Assembly (NCBI RefSeq): GCF_050624435.1
Contig: NC_134541.1
Coordinates: 98,824,805 to 98,888,804 of the forward strand
Direction: 5' to 3'
Length of the DNA: 64,000 nucleotides
Source: Tenrec ecaudatus
Taxonomy: Eukaryota > Chordata > Mammalia > Afrosoricida > Tenrecidae
Of the stretch, positions 46,346 through 57,724 are shown piece by piece. The position numbers were made by a program, and so were the translations under genes. Under the pieces are notes generated by a model. That model searched no databases and was not told the origin of the DNA. It saw only the letters and a list, made by a program, of their open reading frames with translations. Each line of letters opens with the position of its first letter. Position 1 is the stretch's first letter.

Positions 46346-46765
46346 CCACACCTCTCCGTCGGTGTGTCATGTTTTGCTATGAGGCTGGAACGTATGGCAC
46401 CAGTATTTCAAATCTCAGTAGGGTCATCCATGGTGAACAAGTTTCAGAGAAGCTTCCACACTAGGACAGACTAGGAATTAAGGCCTAGTCTCCTTCCAGA
46501 AAAGTAGCCACTGATAATGTTACGTATCACAACAGAACACTGCCCAAATCACTGACCGTGCATGCGTTCTCAGGAGGAGTCCAGTGGTGGAGGAGGACAG
46601 CAGGTCTGGTGAACTAGTAGGACATCTAGGGTTCGGAGAACCCAGCTGACATGAATTGACACAATGCTAATGGCTGTAAAGATTTTGCAGAACCAGGCAA
46701 CATTTTATTCAACTCTACATAAAGTCTCTGTGAGTTAGAGTAGCCCCGATAGCAGCTAGTCTATC
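46346..46765 (+). mobile_element. RTE-derived SINE (tRNA-Gly family body)
   Basis: It shows ttttgctatgaggctgg, gtttcagagaagcttccaca, a gacagactaggaa box, a tatcacaacagaaca box and an RTE-like 3' end (ctctgtgagttagagtagcc). The tRNA head is absent. Confidence 0.65.
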
Positions 46766-46779
46766 GCTGCTGTTTTTCA

Positions 46780-46965
46780 TTCCCTTGTGTGCCAGGCACC
46801 GTACTGGTGTTTGCAGGCATCTTACAAATTTGACACCACAATAGACCTTTTCCTACTTGACCATGGGGAGTTTGGGGCTCAGAGAAGTTGAATAGATTGG
46901 CTGAGGTCACATGGCGGCATCATAATTAGAACCAGGTTCAGCTGACGTTGATGGCCCAAACTTTT
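46780..46965 (+). mobile_element. MIR
   Basis: The gtgtgccaggcaccgtactgg start and the gctcagagaagttgaatag ... ggtcacatggc end are typical of a long MIR copy. Confidence 0.8.
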
Positions 46966-47369
46966 CTCCTGTGCTAGGCTTTGTCTCAAGTAGTTTGGCA
47001 TTTTGTGGTTTTTGTAAATATATAACTCAAACTTCATTTACTTTGTCTATACAGACTTCCAGAAGTCTGTTGGCAAGTTTCAGAGCCTATTTTTCTGTCA
47101 TTCTCCTTTGTGTGCTTTGTTTATGGAGGTCACAGACAAAGTTGCATCCAGAGGGCTCTGCTCAGAAATAAGATTTGAGTAAATAAGAGACTCTTTTAAA
47201 ATGTAAAGCCCGTTAGAAAGTCACACCTTAGTTTCAACAGTTACATAATCCAGTTTATCCTTGAGTATCAAATGAATGGGCATTGTCATGGTGACAGAAT
47301 GATCATTTTCTTCTTTTCCTTCAGTTGGCGACATTGCAAAAGAGAAGAAGGGATGAAAATACTTGGATG

Positions 47370-47690
47370 ATTTTTATTTTTTAAAATAAGCTTTTAAAAA
47401 ATGTAGAATAATTTTAGATATACGGAAGAATTGGAAAGATATCAGAGACTTCCTTTCTACCACATTGAGATTCACTCATTAACAGCAGCATCTTTCATCA
47501 TCTTTTGAGTGCTGTCTAATTAATTATAACCCATAATTACCCTTTCTGTTATGTTTTTAAAATAATTTTATTGATATGCAACTCACATATCATACAACAA
47601 CCCACTCATATTTTAAAAATTGTGCCATCATCACCACAATCAATTTTAGACCATTTTCTTCTTTCTTGTAATCCTTACTATTAGCTTCCA
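47370..47690 (-). mobile_element. Old L1 (L1M-type) 3' end, antisense
   Basis: Segments such as tagaataattttagatatac and ttttattgatatgcaactcacatat are reverse complements of ancient mammalian L1 3' termini. Two pieces may come from separate copies. Confidence 0.55.
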
Positions 47691-47721
47691 TGTCCCTCCA
47701 ACTTCCACTGCCCTGCCCCTT

Positions 47722-47792
47722 TGGTTTGTGTCAATTTGGCTGTCAGGGGTCTCATTTGTTTGACAGTAGAGGCCTCCCCCATGATGTGATCT
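47722..47792 (+). mobile_element. Possible LTR fragment
   Basis: A gtgtcaatttggctgtcagg ... gatgtgatctaacatgat stretch resembles the 5' part of an ERVL-class LTR. Weak. Confidence 0.3.
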
Positions 47793-49112
47793 AACATGAT
47801 TCTATGGGCGACGAAAGGCGACCCAACAGCATGCTTAAACAATGGAATAATATCATTGATATCACATGCAAATAAAATTTTGCTGAATATCATCCAACAG
47901 CAGTAGAAGCAGTTGACAGGGAGCTGTCAGAGTTTCAAGCCAGATTCAGAAGAGGAAGTGGAACAAGAGATATCAGTACTGATGTCAGCTAGACCTTGGC
48001 TGAAAGCAGAGAAGACCAGAAAGATGTTTATTTGTGTTTTATTATCTATGCATTTGACTGTGTGGATCACAACAAACCATGAGAAGAATAGGGATTCAAA
48101 AACACTTGAACTTGTACATGGATCGAAAGGTAGTTAGAACAAGGGAATGTGCCATGGTTTAAAACCAGGAAAGGTGTGTGTTAGTGTTGTATGCTCTCTT
48201 CATAGCTATCAATCTGTATGCTGAGCAAATAAGCAGAGATGCTGGATTGTATGAGGAAGAATGCTGCATGAAGACTGGAGGAAGGCTTATTACCAATCTG
48301 TGAGATATGCAGATGTCACAATCTAGCTTGCTGAAAGAAAGGAGGACTTGAAGCACTTGCTGATGAAAATCAAGAATGGTGGCCTTCAGCACGATTACAA
48401 CTCAATGTAAAGAAGACCAACGTACTCACAGCTGGAACAATAAACAGGTAACATCATGATAAATGGGGAAAAGGTTGACATTGTCACGATTCTGTCTTAT
48501 TTGGATCCGCAATTAATGTTCATGAAAGCAGCAGTCAAGAAATGAAAAGATGTGTGGTATTAGTTTTATCTGTGCACAAGACCTCTTTAGAATATTGAAA
48601 AACAAGGGTGTGACTTTGAAGGCTAAGGTGTGCCTGACCCACGCAATGGGTCAAAGTGCAATGTGTTATCCTTTGCATGATATGCATGTGAAAGTTGGCT
48701 ATTAAATAAGGAAAACCAAAGAAGACTTAATGTATTTTAAGTGTGGTGAGAAGGCAAGAATGGCAAGAATATTTAAAGTACTATGGACTTCTAAAATGAC
48801 AAATGTCTTGAAGTAGTAAGGCCAGAGTGCTCTCTAGAACAAGGTGGAGAGACTTTTAGGCTTACATGCTTTGGGCATGTTATCAGGAGAGGTCAGTCCC
48901 TGGAGAAGGACATCCTGCTTGGTGAAGTGGAGGGGCAGCAACAATAAGGAAGGCCCTCGAGGAGTTGGACTGGCTCAGTGCCTGCAACCATGCTCTCAAA
49001 AGTATGGGAACTAATGTGAGAATGATACAAGTCCAGGCACTTTGTTCTGTTGTGCATAGGGTTGCCATGGGTCAGAACCAACTTGTTGGCATCTATCAAC
49101 AACATCACAGGT
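47793..49112 (+). mobile_element. RTE LINE, RT domain to 3' end
   Basis: About 1.3 kb of an RTE ORF and tail. Readable pieces include the RT region with an FYLCFIIYAFDCVDH-like motif (48,030-48,070), LYAEQISRDAG (48,210-48,245) and a YADVTI-like counterpart of the catalytic Y-A-D-D box at about 48,306-48,320, where the second aspartate is lost. The connection region follows, then LGHVIRRGQSLEKDILLGEVEGQQ and VHRVAMGQNQLVGIYQQ. Numerous frameshifts. It ends with the 3' tail shared with the SINEs. Confidence 0.85.
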
Positions 49113-49127
49113 TTTACTTATCTAGAG

Positions 49128-49262
49128 AACTCAGGCTGATAGAGTTGTTAATCAAAAGGCGAGTGATTCAAATCCATAAGGCACATCTTGGGAGGAAGAT
49201 TTCAAGTCTGATAATATAAAGATTACAGCTTCAGAAACTCTCAGAGACAGTTCTCTTGCAAT
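49128..49262 (+). mobile_element. AfroSINE, partial
   Basis: A SINE middle with gttaatcaaaaggcgagtga, gattcaaatccataaggcac and aagattacagcttcagaaac. It lies between an RTE on each side. Confidence 0.55.
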
Positions 49263-49263
49263 T

Positions 49264-49705
49264 GTTGATAGTAGTCACTGAGTTGTTCCCAATTCACAGT
49301 GACCTCAGGTATAACAGAACAAATCATGACCCACTGCTGCGTCATACTCCAACTGCTGTTAATGTTCAAGGACCTTGTTGCAGCCACTGTGCCAATCCAT
49401 CTTATTGAGGGTCTCCTTTTGGTTGACCCTCTGATTTACCAGGGATGGGTCTCTCCTGATATCACATCCAAAGTATGTGAGATGAAGTCTTTCCATCTTT
49501 ACTTCTGAAGAACTTTCTGGCTGTTCTTCTTCTGAATTAATCATTTTGATTGGGAGCTCTTACAGATATCATAACTTTCTATATAGATTTGCTTATTTTT
49601 CTGGCAGTTCATGACAGTTCCAATATTCCTTTGCCAACACCATATTCAACTGCATCAATTCTTCTGTGGTCTTCTGTACTTATGTCCAACTTTCACAAGC
49701 AGTGT
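49264..49705 (-). mobile_element. RTE LINE, C-terminus and 3' end
   Basis: Reverse complement of the RTE tail. The minus-strand frame shows MERLHLTYFGCDIRRDPSL and the accatattcaactgcatcaat segment in RTE order. It is in opposite orientation to the copy ending at 49112, so the two RTE 3' ends face each other. Confidence 0.75.
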
Positions 49706-49883
49706 CATCCTGTTTTAAGGGTCACTATAAGCTGTAATTGACTAGATGGCAACAGTTTTATCTGATTTAATTTTCACGAAAGCAGACCACTGGATTTCGT
49801 CTCTCAACTCACCTGGTGAGTTCAAACTGCTGACCTTTCAGTTAGCAGCCAAATTCTTAAGCATTGTTACACCAGGGGCTCTT
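49706..49883. mobile_element. Two AfroSINE fragments in opposite orientation
   Basis: 49706-49758 is a SINE 3' end on the plus strand (actataagctgtaattgact). 49779-49883 is a head half on the minus strand, ending ttgttacaccaggggctctt. Confidence 0.65.
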
Positions 49884-50278
49884 ACAATGTTAGGGTAATA
49901 TGGTACATGTGTCACAATGAACAAAACTAATCCCGGTAGTTTATTCAGAAATTAGTTCTTACCAGATCTTTTATCTGTTCCCGGACATTTATCTTCTTTT
50001 TCTGACAATTTTTCAGACTTGTTTTTGATGTCTTGACACTTTGAGCAGGCCTATTATTTTATCAATATTTTTCCAATGGGATTTGCCTACTGCTTTTCTC
50101 ATGATTCAATTGGAGTTATAGACTTTGGGGAAATCCTTGAGTGGGGCAAAAATCCCACTAGCTGACTACTAGCTGAAAATCTTTTGGTTAACAGCGAAAT
50201 GCTTACCTAATAACATCACAAGGGTTCCTTAGCTCCACGAATGGAGAAAACATAAATAAAAATATTTCAACAAGCTGA
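49884..50278. other. Unassigned sequence
   Basis: No gene or confident repeat was found. Confidence 0.4.
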
Positions 50279-51387
50279 CAAAGCACTGGAAGCACCCATT
50301 CATCTATGTCAAGGAATTTGGAAAATAGCTACCTGGACAATTGACTGGAAGAGATCTGTACTTGTGTCCATTCCAATGAAAGGTGACTAAACAGAATGCA
50401 GAACTCCGCAACAAAATCATTGGTATCACGTGCAAGTACAATCTTGCTGAGGATCTTTCAAATATGGTTGCAGCAGTCAATGACATTGAGCTGCCAGATA
50501 TTAAAAATGGATTCAAAAGAGATAGTGGCATGAAGGATAGCTATCATTACTGATGGCAGATGGATCTTGGCCAAAAGCAGAGAATACCAGAAAGACATTT
50601 ATACATGTTGTATTGATTTTGCCAAGCCATTCAATTATGTGAATCATCATGACAAACAATGAATAACTTTGAGAAGAATTGGAATGCCAGAGGACTTCAC
50701 AGTGCTAATGTGGTACCTGTATCTGCCAGGTGGAAGCCATTAAAGGGGATTAAATGAAAGGGGACAAAGGAATACTGAGGGGCTTTAAAACAGGAAAAGT
50801 ATTTTTTGTCATACTTATTCAATCTGTATGTGAGCAAATAATCCAATAATCTGCACTATAGGAAGAAGAATACAGTATCAATATTGGGGGAAGGCTTATT
50901 AACAGATGGCATGGCTGTGCTTGCTGAAAGTGAGGAGGACCTGAAGCACTTGCTGATGAAGAATGATTGAGGAATGAGGAAAACATTCTAAAAAGAAGAA
51001 GGAGGAGGAGGAGGAGGAGGAGGAGGAGGATTGCAGTCTTCAATATGGGTGACAACTTAATTTTAAGAAGACCAAGATCCTCCCAACTATACCAATAGGT
51101 AACATCATGATAAATGAAAAAAAAGATAATAGTTTTGAGTGATTTCATTTTACTTGCATACAGCAAGTCAAGCACAGTATTACACTGGGTAAATATGCTT
51201 CACAAGACCTCTTTAAAGTGTTGAAGGACTAGGATGGCACTTTGAAGGAAAATACACACTTGACCTAAGTATTTCAAGTGCTTCCTATGCATGTGAGAAT
51301 TGGACAATGAGTAAAGAAGATCACAGAAGAATTGATGAATTTGAATTACAGTGCTCCTGGAGAATATTGAAAGTACTATGGGTTGCC
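50279..51387 (+). mobile_element. RTE LINE, outer layer of a four-level nest
   Basis: About 1.1 kb from upstream of the RT domain through to the connection region. It includes WTIDWKRSVLVSIPMK-like residues, SFNLYVSK and AESEEDLKHLLMK. A (GGA)n microsatellite lies at 50994-51030. It is interrupted at 51388 by an AfroSINE and resumes at 52983. Heavily mutated. Confidence 0.8.
50994..51030 (+). repeat. (GGA)n microsatellite
   Basis: A gga/gaa triplet run of about 37 bp within RTE sequence, in phase with an original AAGA-rich segment. Confidence 0.9.
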
Positions 51388-51484
51388 ATGGGAGCTCTGG
51401 TGGTACAGTGGGTTATGCATGTGTTGGACTGCTAACCACAAGGTCAGTGGTTCAAAACCACTAGATACTCCCATAGAGTTACAG

Positions 51485-52871
51485 TCTGCTATGGATAAAA
51501 TTGCCTTATATCCCAGGGGAATGGTTGATTAGGTCCCTGGTATAGAATGATAGTGAGACCTCTAAAGTGTGCTAGAGATGTACATCAACCATATTCATAT
51601 GAATGAATTTGGGGCTTCCACTTGATTCTAGCCCCAAGCTAGAAAGGATTGGGCCCTGCTCATTGCTTACCCTCAGGAAGAGATCAATGACAATGTGGTT
51701 GATTCAGCAACGTGAGGTGAAAAAAGTAGATGGTGCCCAGCTATCAGAAAGAATAGCATCTGGAGTCTTAAAGGCTGTCTTCAAAGAAGCAGCCAACTAA
51801 GTCCATAAGGAAGAAGTATACCAGTCTGTGTGATCCAAGGATGATAAATTACAAAATCCAAATCCAATTTTAAAATCCAAAGGTGGGAATAGTATCAGAG
51901 CTTAAATCGTGAATACCTGATTTTCAGAAGGCAATAGATGACAGTGGGAACACCAAATCCTCTTGTAGAGACCCTAGATGGATTAAGCCTCTGGTGAATC
52001 CCTCTGATCATAGTTGAGAGATGTAAGCAGCCTTGCTATCAGACAGACAATAGTAATAATGTGATCATGACAGACATAATTTGATTAAACTGCAATACCT
52101 GATAATTTGCTCTCATTTTGACCCATTTAAAATGTTCTAGTGTTTTTAAAATCATTTTATTGGGGGCTCATACAACTCATTACAATCCATCCATCCTTCC
52201 ATTGTGTCAAGCACTTTTGTACATTTGTATCCCTCATCATTCTCAAGACATTTGATTTCTACTTGAGCCCTTGGTATCAGCTCCTCACTTTATCCTCTCC
52301 CTTGCTGCTCACCCCTCCCCCATGAACCCTTGATATTTTATAAATTATTATTATGTTTGTCATATTTTACACCATCCAACATCGCCCTTCACCCACTTCT
52401 CTGCTGTCTGTCCACCAGGGAGGAGGTTATACGTAGATCCTTGTAATCTGTTTCCCCTTTCTACCCCACCTTCCCTCTACCCTCCTGGTATTGCCACTCT
52501 AACCACTGGTCCCGAGGGGTTCATCTGTCCTGGATATACTCCCTGTTTTTGTTTTTCTCAATAGGTTTTTTTTCTCTGGTTTATATTGTTATTGTTGTTT
52601 TGTATGTTTTCCAGGATATGAGGTTTGAGATGGGTGAAACTATATATACTGTAACTGGATTAGAGGCTTATTCAGGTTACAGGGCTGGAGTGGAATGAAA
52701 TGAGGAACTAATAATAAATACAAGAGGGAAGAAAATATTCTGGAACAATTGTAGAGATGATTGTATAACTCTTTAATATGACCAAACTATGAAAGTGTAT
52801 AATATGTGAACCATATTGTCAATAAAACCATTTTAAAAAAGAAAACAAAGTAGAGCAACAACAACAACAAA
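51485..52871 (+). mobile_element. L1 3'UTR inserted in the AfroSINE
   Basis: An older L1 3'UTR like that of L1-A, with the shared module at 51715-51840 and an end at gtcaataaaaccattttaaa. The duplication agagttacag is at 51475-51484 and 52872-52881. A reverse-oriented L1 tail interrupts it at 52143-52546. Confidence 0.8.
52143..52546 (-). mobile_element. Young L1 tail, antisense, innermost layer
   Basis: ttttaaaatcattttattgg through tcctggatatactccctg is the reverse complement of the last 400 bp of the L1-D/L1-E type. It is a 5'-truncated insertion with its poly(T) on the left. Confidence 0.85.
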
Positions 52872-52970
52872 AGAGTTACAGCCTTAGAAACCCACTGGGG
52901 CAGTTTTACTCTGTCCTAAAGGGTTGCTATGAGTCAAAATTGACTCCATAGCAGTGAGTTTGGTTTTGAG

Positions 52971-53115
52971 TGGTGGGCTGCCAGAAGAACAAACAAATCT
53001 GTCTTGGAAGAAGTACAGCCGGAATGCACCTCAGAAGTCAGGATGACAAGACTCCATCTCAGGTACTTTGGACATGTTATTAGGAGAGACTAGTCCTGGA
53101 GAAGAACATCACTGC
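52971..53115 (+). mobile_element. RTE LINE, far side of the nest
   Basis: ccagaagaacaaacaaatctg, gaagaagtacagccggaatg and ggtactttggacatgttatt follow the outer RTE in order after the SINE duplication. It fades out near 53,115. Confidence 0.85.
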
Positions 53116-53154
53116 CAGCTTTACTCTCATCTCACACTTGAGTGTTTGATAGTT

Positions 53155-53791
53155 TGTGGTAGTTAGGTTTATTGTGCCAACCTGGCCAATAGGAACATGT
53201 GGGATTAATCAGGTCTCAGATTGATTGGAGAGCAAAGAGATAAATGGCTCTGAAAGGCTGCCCCCACTCTGTGGCTCTCTGGTGACTAGAGCATGCTGCT
53301 GCTTTAGCTAGTTCTCTGCCTCAACCTGTGAGCCAAACTACCTCTGGGCCAAGCCAATCCATGGATTGTGTCACTAGAGCTTGCAGCTTCTTCAAGACCT
53401 GCTTTACCATGCTGCTGTCTGTACATTGCTTGAGCTTGAGGCTGGTGGATCCTGTCTACTCGCAAGGCTTGCATTCAATAGCCCATTCAGACCTGCTTTG
53501 CTGAGCTCCAAGCTATTGACTGTTGGTGACCCACCCTGACTGCTTGCTGCCTGTGGGCAGACTGCCTATCTTGCCCAAGGAAGGACTCTACTGTTTGCTT
53601 CCTTGACCTTGGACCCGGCAGCTCATTTGCGTTGAAGGACTTCCAGTATATTAACTGTTCCATGGAGGTGAGTTGAACTGAAAGCTCTGTACTGCTGTGT
53701 GGACTAATTAACTGTTATATTCCTTCTTGCATATATATATATAATCATAAGTGTCCTGGTTTTGTTTCTCTAGAGAACCCTGCCTAACACA
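53155..53791 (+). mobile_element. ERVL-type solo LTR
   Basis: A 637-bp TG...CA unit beginning tgtggtagttaggtttattg and ending tttgtttctctagagaaccc...taacaca, the end type of the mammalian ERVL (MLT2-like) LTR group. The flanks do not show a matching 5-bp duplication. No internal genes are present. Confidence 0.7.
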
Positions 53792-54149
53792 ATCAAGCAT
53801 GCATCCTGTGCAAAATTGTCAGATAGCAGATTTTTCAAAATTGTTATAAATGCAAAATGTTGGATAGTGAGTCAGTGAGAGTAGGTATAATTCTTTGTAT
53901 GTGGTTATTTGTAAATAAATATGCAACTTGAGGATAGTATTTCAAGGCCATGGAATACAATTATAATGTCAGGGTTTTTTTCTACCTTATGAAAAATTTC
54001 TTTTTGTTGATTTTTTTCTTATGAAAAATTTCAAATAGACTTTTTATTAATGGTTCTTTTAAATAATCTTTTAAAAACATAGGTTGAACTATACTTTAAA
54101 AAATCAAACAGTATGAAATGGTATATACACTAAAAATAGCAACTAATAG

Positions 54150-54345
54150 TTATTTAGCACTCTGTGCCCTGGTCTTTTCTGAGCACTTTTCTTGTGTTAA
54201 TTCACTTTAATCTTCACTACTTCCCTATAACCAGGTTCTATTATTATCATGACATTACAGGTGAGGACACCTTAGCACAAAGATTAAGTGACTTTCTAAA
54301 GGCCATACAGCAGGGAAGTGAGTTTCTTTCCAATCTCTGATACCC
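54150..54345 (+). mobile_element. MIR, long copy
   Basis: ttattattatcatgacattacaggtg and gccatacagcagggaagtga are MIR core and 3' elements. It is well centred on the SINE. Confidence 0.8.
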
Positions 54346-54620
54346 AGTATGCCAGTTCCAGAAAGTGTATTCATACACAAACATTATTCCTTTGTTGGAA
54401 GGAGATTAACTATATAGAAAAGAGTAGAGAATAATGTGACCAACCTCTATGTATTAACCATCTAAAATTACCAAAAGTGAAAGCTTGGTTATATTTGTAT
54501 CAGCTTATATATTGAAAATAATAAAACATCACTAAATACTTTAATCTCCTATAATCTCTTATTCACTCTCTCCAGACAATTGTTATCACATGAGTATCTT
54601 CTAATCCCTGTTTCCATTCT

Positions 54621-54807
54621 GAATCTATTGCCCTCGAGTTAATTCCAACTCATAAAGACCGTATAGGATTGAGCAGAACTGCCCGCTAGATTTCTAAGGC
54701 TGTTAATCTTCAAGGAAGCAGATTGTCACATCTTCCCACAAAGCAACTGGTAGGTCCAACATTTTATTTAACAATCAAGCAATTATCCAGTGCACCACCA
54801 GGGTCCA
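54621..54807 (-). mobile_element. AfroSINE
   Basis: ttgccctcgagttaattcca at the left is the reverse-complement tail. aaggaagcagattgtcacat is the body and gcaccaccagggtcc the head. Confidence 0.8.
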
Positions 54808-54831
54808 TGTTTTTATTTGAAATCTCATTAA

Positions 54832-55036
54832 CCTTGGTAGTGGGTTACAGTTTCAAGCTGCTAACCTCAAAGTTAACAGTTCAAAATCACCAGCCACTCC
54901 ATGGTGGGGGGTGGCAGATGAGGCCTTCTACTCCTACAAAGAGTTACATTATTGGAAGCTCACAGGGGCAGTTCTACTTTGTCCTATAGAGTCACCATGG
55001 GCCAGATTTGACTTGATGGCAGTACAGTTTTAGTTT
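54832..55036 (+). mobile_element. AfroSINE
   Basis: ccttggtagtgggttacagt head, ttaacagttcaaaatcacca box, acaggggcagttctactttg body and gccagatttgacttgatggc tail. Confidence 0.8.
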
Positions 55037-55049
55037 AACCCTCAATAAG

Positions 55050-55152
55050 GGGAAGATGAGGCAGTTTACTCCCATAGAGATTTATAGCCTCTAATACCCC
55101 GTACAGGGTTGCTCTGAGTTGGACTTGACTCTTAAGGCAGTGAGGTTTTTAA
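55050..55152 (+). mobile_element. AfroSINE 3' part
   Basis: aggcagtttactcccataga ... ggttgctctgagttggact ... gcagtgaggttttt. Headless copy. Confidence 0.75.
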
Positions 55153-55167
55153 TTGTTGTTGTTTAAT

Positions 55168-55258
55168 GGAGTCCTGGTGGCACTGTAGGATAAGCATTGG
55201 CCGCTAACCACAATGTTGATGGTTCAAAACCAATTGATGGCAGTAGACCTGGTTTGGT
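55168..55258 (+). mobile_element. AfroSINE with internal deletion
   Basis: The head (ggagtcctggtggcactgta) and box B run directly into the tail (gatggcagtagacctggttt), so the middle of about 100 bp is missing. Confidence 0.75.
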
Positions 55259-55379
55259 GTTTTCCTGCAACCTCCATTTTTAAAAATATATTTTGGAGTT
55301 CTATCCATTTTATGCATATTGATCTCATCCATATTTGTGCACTTATCACCATGCTATGTAACATTCTATTGTTAAAATA

Positions 55380-55463
55380 TTCTACTTATCACTTCAATAT
55401 TCATTTAAAATTTTTATTGAGATATAATTAATAGAACATACAATTCACCATTCTAACCATTTA
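55380..55463 (-). mobile_element. Old L1 3' end, antisense
   Basis: aatttttattgagatataat and acattcaccattctaacc-like bases are the reverse complement of an ancient L1 3' terminus. Confidence 0.65.
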
Positions 55464-55469
55464 AAAGTG

Positions 55470-55727
55470 TCTACCGTGGCCAATGCACTTTATGTGAAGC
55501 CCACCACTTGTACGTCACTGGAGATTTTACATGTTGCTATGATGCTGAATATGTTTCAGTGGATCTTCCAGATTTAGACAGACTAGAAAGAAAGGCCTGG
55601 TGATAGACTTCTTAGAAATCAGTCAATGAAAACTCTACAGATCACAAAGGTCCAATCCCATAGAGCATGGGGTCAGCATGAGTGAAGGGCTGACTCATTG
55701 GCAGATAAGAACAATTTCAAACTAAAC
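55470..55727 (+). mobile_element. tRNA-Gly-headed, RTE-tailed SINE
   Basis: It starts inside the head (ccgtggccaatgcac). It continues with gttgctatgatgctgaatat, the agacagactagaaagaaagg box and the tctacagatcacaaaggtc box, and ends with an RTE-like gcatggggtcagcatgagtg. Confidence 0.7.
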
Positions 55728-55941
55728 TAAGGATCGGGCTTGAAATGACTATACAAAGACAGAGAAAGGGACACCAATTCCTTCCAATTTATCTCCTCCA
55801 ACTCCACAAATACTTCACAGCCCCTGGGGTCATCAGTTGCTTTCTGTCTTCCATTTCCATTCAATAACTCTGCTCTTGCTTTTGTCAAGTTAGATAGTCC
55901 CGGGCTCCCAGATTGGCCTATCTGGCCAAAAAGAGCAGCAT

Positions 55942-56103
55942 GTGTTGTTGCTAAGTGCCATAGAGTCTATTTCAACTCACAGTGACCCCATGGGACAGAC
56001 TAGAACTATTCCATAGACTTTCCTGGGCTGCCATATTTATAGGAGCAACTCACCAAGTCATTTTCCTGAAGAGCCATTGGGTGGGAGATCCACCAATTGT
56101 CAC
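55942..56103 (-). mobile_element. AfroSINE, diverged
   Basis: gttgctaagtgccatagagt and tagaactattccatagact are the reverse-complement tail and body. The head fades at gggtgggagatccaccaattg. Confidence 0.7.
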
Positions 56104-56636
56104 ACTAATAAGGCTCGTGTAAATGTGAGTTGTCATAACTGAGACTAGTAAGCATGCCAACACACTGAGTTCATATAAAATAATGGGAAGGGTGAAAATA
56201 TCCACAACAATAAGCAAATTCTACATTGGGAAACTGATATGGATAGACACAGAAGAATCGAACCACATCTTCTGTTTTAAACCCAGAAAGCAAGCCAATC
56301 ACTTGCTTCTAGATTTAAAAGAAACCTCTGCTTCTCAATCTGTTTGTGAAAAACCTTCTCTTACTCATACATAAGAAGTCAAACTAGAAGCTCAAGTCTA
56401 ACCCAGTGCAGTCTGAGATGGTCACCCAGAACAAGAATAGGGTGGTTTATAAATCCTCAGAGTAGAGGAAAAATCCCTTGAGCAAAACTAAGAGCGCTCA
56501 CCACTTAAGAGCCAAAAGAACATGTTGCCCAGACGCTATTCTACCAACGGGAAAGGACCATACGATTAAAGTCAACGCCCTTGGAGAGGAACAGCCCTGT
56601 GATCTGGCTAAACCAAGACAGACTTGCCGCGATCCT

Positions 56637-56728
56637 AATGTCATAGAGTTCATTCTACTTCAGAGAGGCCCTATAGTGCAGAGCAGAATTACGACCTAGG
56701 GTTTCCAACATTGTGATCTTTATGAGGC
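56637..56728 (-). mobile_element. AfroSINE 3' fragment
   Basis: aatgtcatagagttcattct, gcagagcagaattacgac and gtttccaacattgtgatct are in SINE order on the minus strand. Confidence 0.6.
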
Positions 56729-57181
56729 ACAGGCCGTATCTTTCTTATCTTATCCCCTCCCCAAAGGTTTTTTTCAAAGCTATGCATTAAAAAAATTTTT
56801 TTTACAAAACAACCTTATCACCTTCAAAATATTCTCCATTACATTTAATACCTTTGTCAAATCTGTGGTTCCATCCTTGGAAACATTTTTCAAACTCCTC
56901 TGTTTGGATGGCTGACAGCATCTCGCACATTTTTTCTTCACCTCTTCTATTTCATCCAATTGCTGTCCTTTCATGTCCCTCTTTTCATTCAAGGAAACAA
57001 AAATACGTCCCATGGAGCAAGGTCAGGTGAATAAAGTGTATGGGGGGGCAAGAAAGGCATGCTATTTTATGCCAAAAACTGGCACTAAGATGGCTCTGTG
57101 AGCAAGTGCATTATCATAGTGACAAAACCAGCTCCAGTCTCCCATAAATCAGGCCTTTTTTGTTACACACTGTTATGCAAT

Positions 57182-57724
57182 TGTGATAAGTAGGTGTATT
57201 GTCCCAACCTGGCCAATGAACACATGTGGGATTAACTGAAGTGGGGAAGAGATAAAGGACTCAGCAAGCCTCGCCTTTCTTGTCTCTTGCTCTTTAATGA
57301 TCAGACCAGTGTGCAGCTGCCTTAGCTGGTTCTCTGCCTCAACTTGCGAGTTTTACTATCTGTGGGACACCTAGCCCGTGGACTGTGTCACTGTAGTTTG
57401 AGGTTCCTTCAAGACCTGCTTCACAACACTACTGGAGTATACATTGCTTGAGCTTGGTACTGTTGGACCCTGTCATCTGGCTGACTGTTGGTGACCTGCC
57501 TTGCTGTTTGCTGCCTGTGACTGGATTTCCTGAATTGCTCTACAGAGGACTCAGTTGTCAGCTTCCTTCACTTGCACCCGGCAGCCCTCAAGACTTGAAG
57601 GACTGTCAGTGTATTTCCTGTTTCATGGAAGTGAGTTGCACTGAGCCATTTGTACTGCTCTATAGACTAAGTAGCTGTTTATTTCTTATGTTGTATCTAT
57701 CTGTCTATCTATCTATCTATCTAT
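57182..57724 (+). mobile_element. ERVL-type LTR inserted in the mariner
   Basis: It starts tgtgataagtaggtgtattg and runs in parallel with the LTR at 53.2 kb (ctgccttagctggttctctgcc, cttcaagacctgcttcac). It ends in a (TATC)n run at 57694-57724 without the usual CA terminus, so the 3' end is lost. Mariner codons lie on both sides. Confidence 0.75.
57694..57724 (+). repeat. (TATC)n microsatellite
   Basis: About seven tetranucleotide units at the end of the LTR. Confidence 0.9.

Larger units (their letters stand above)
51388..52970 (+). mobile_element. AfroSINE split by an L1
   Basis: The head and box region lie at 51388-51484 (ggagctctggtggtacagtg, ggactgctaaccacaaggtc). The rest is at 52872-52970 (cctaaagggttgctatgagt ... 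gcagtgagtttggttttgag). The flanks actatgggttgcc (51375-51387) and tggtgggctgcc (52971-52982) are its target duplication in the RTE. Confidence 0.8.
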
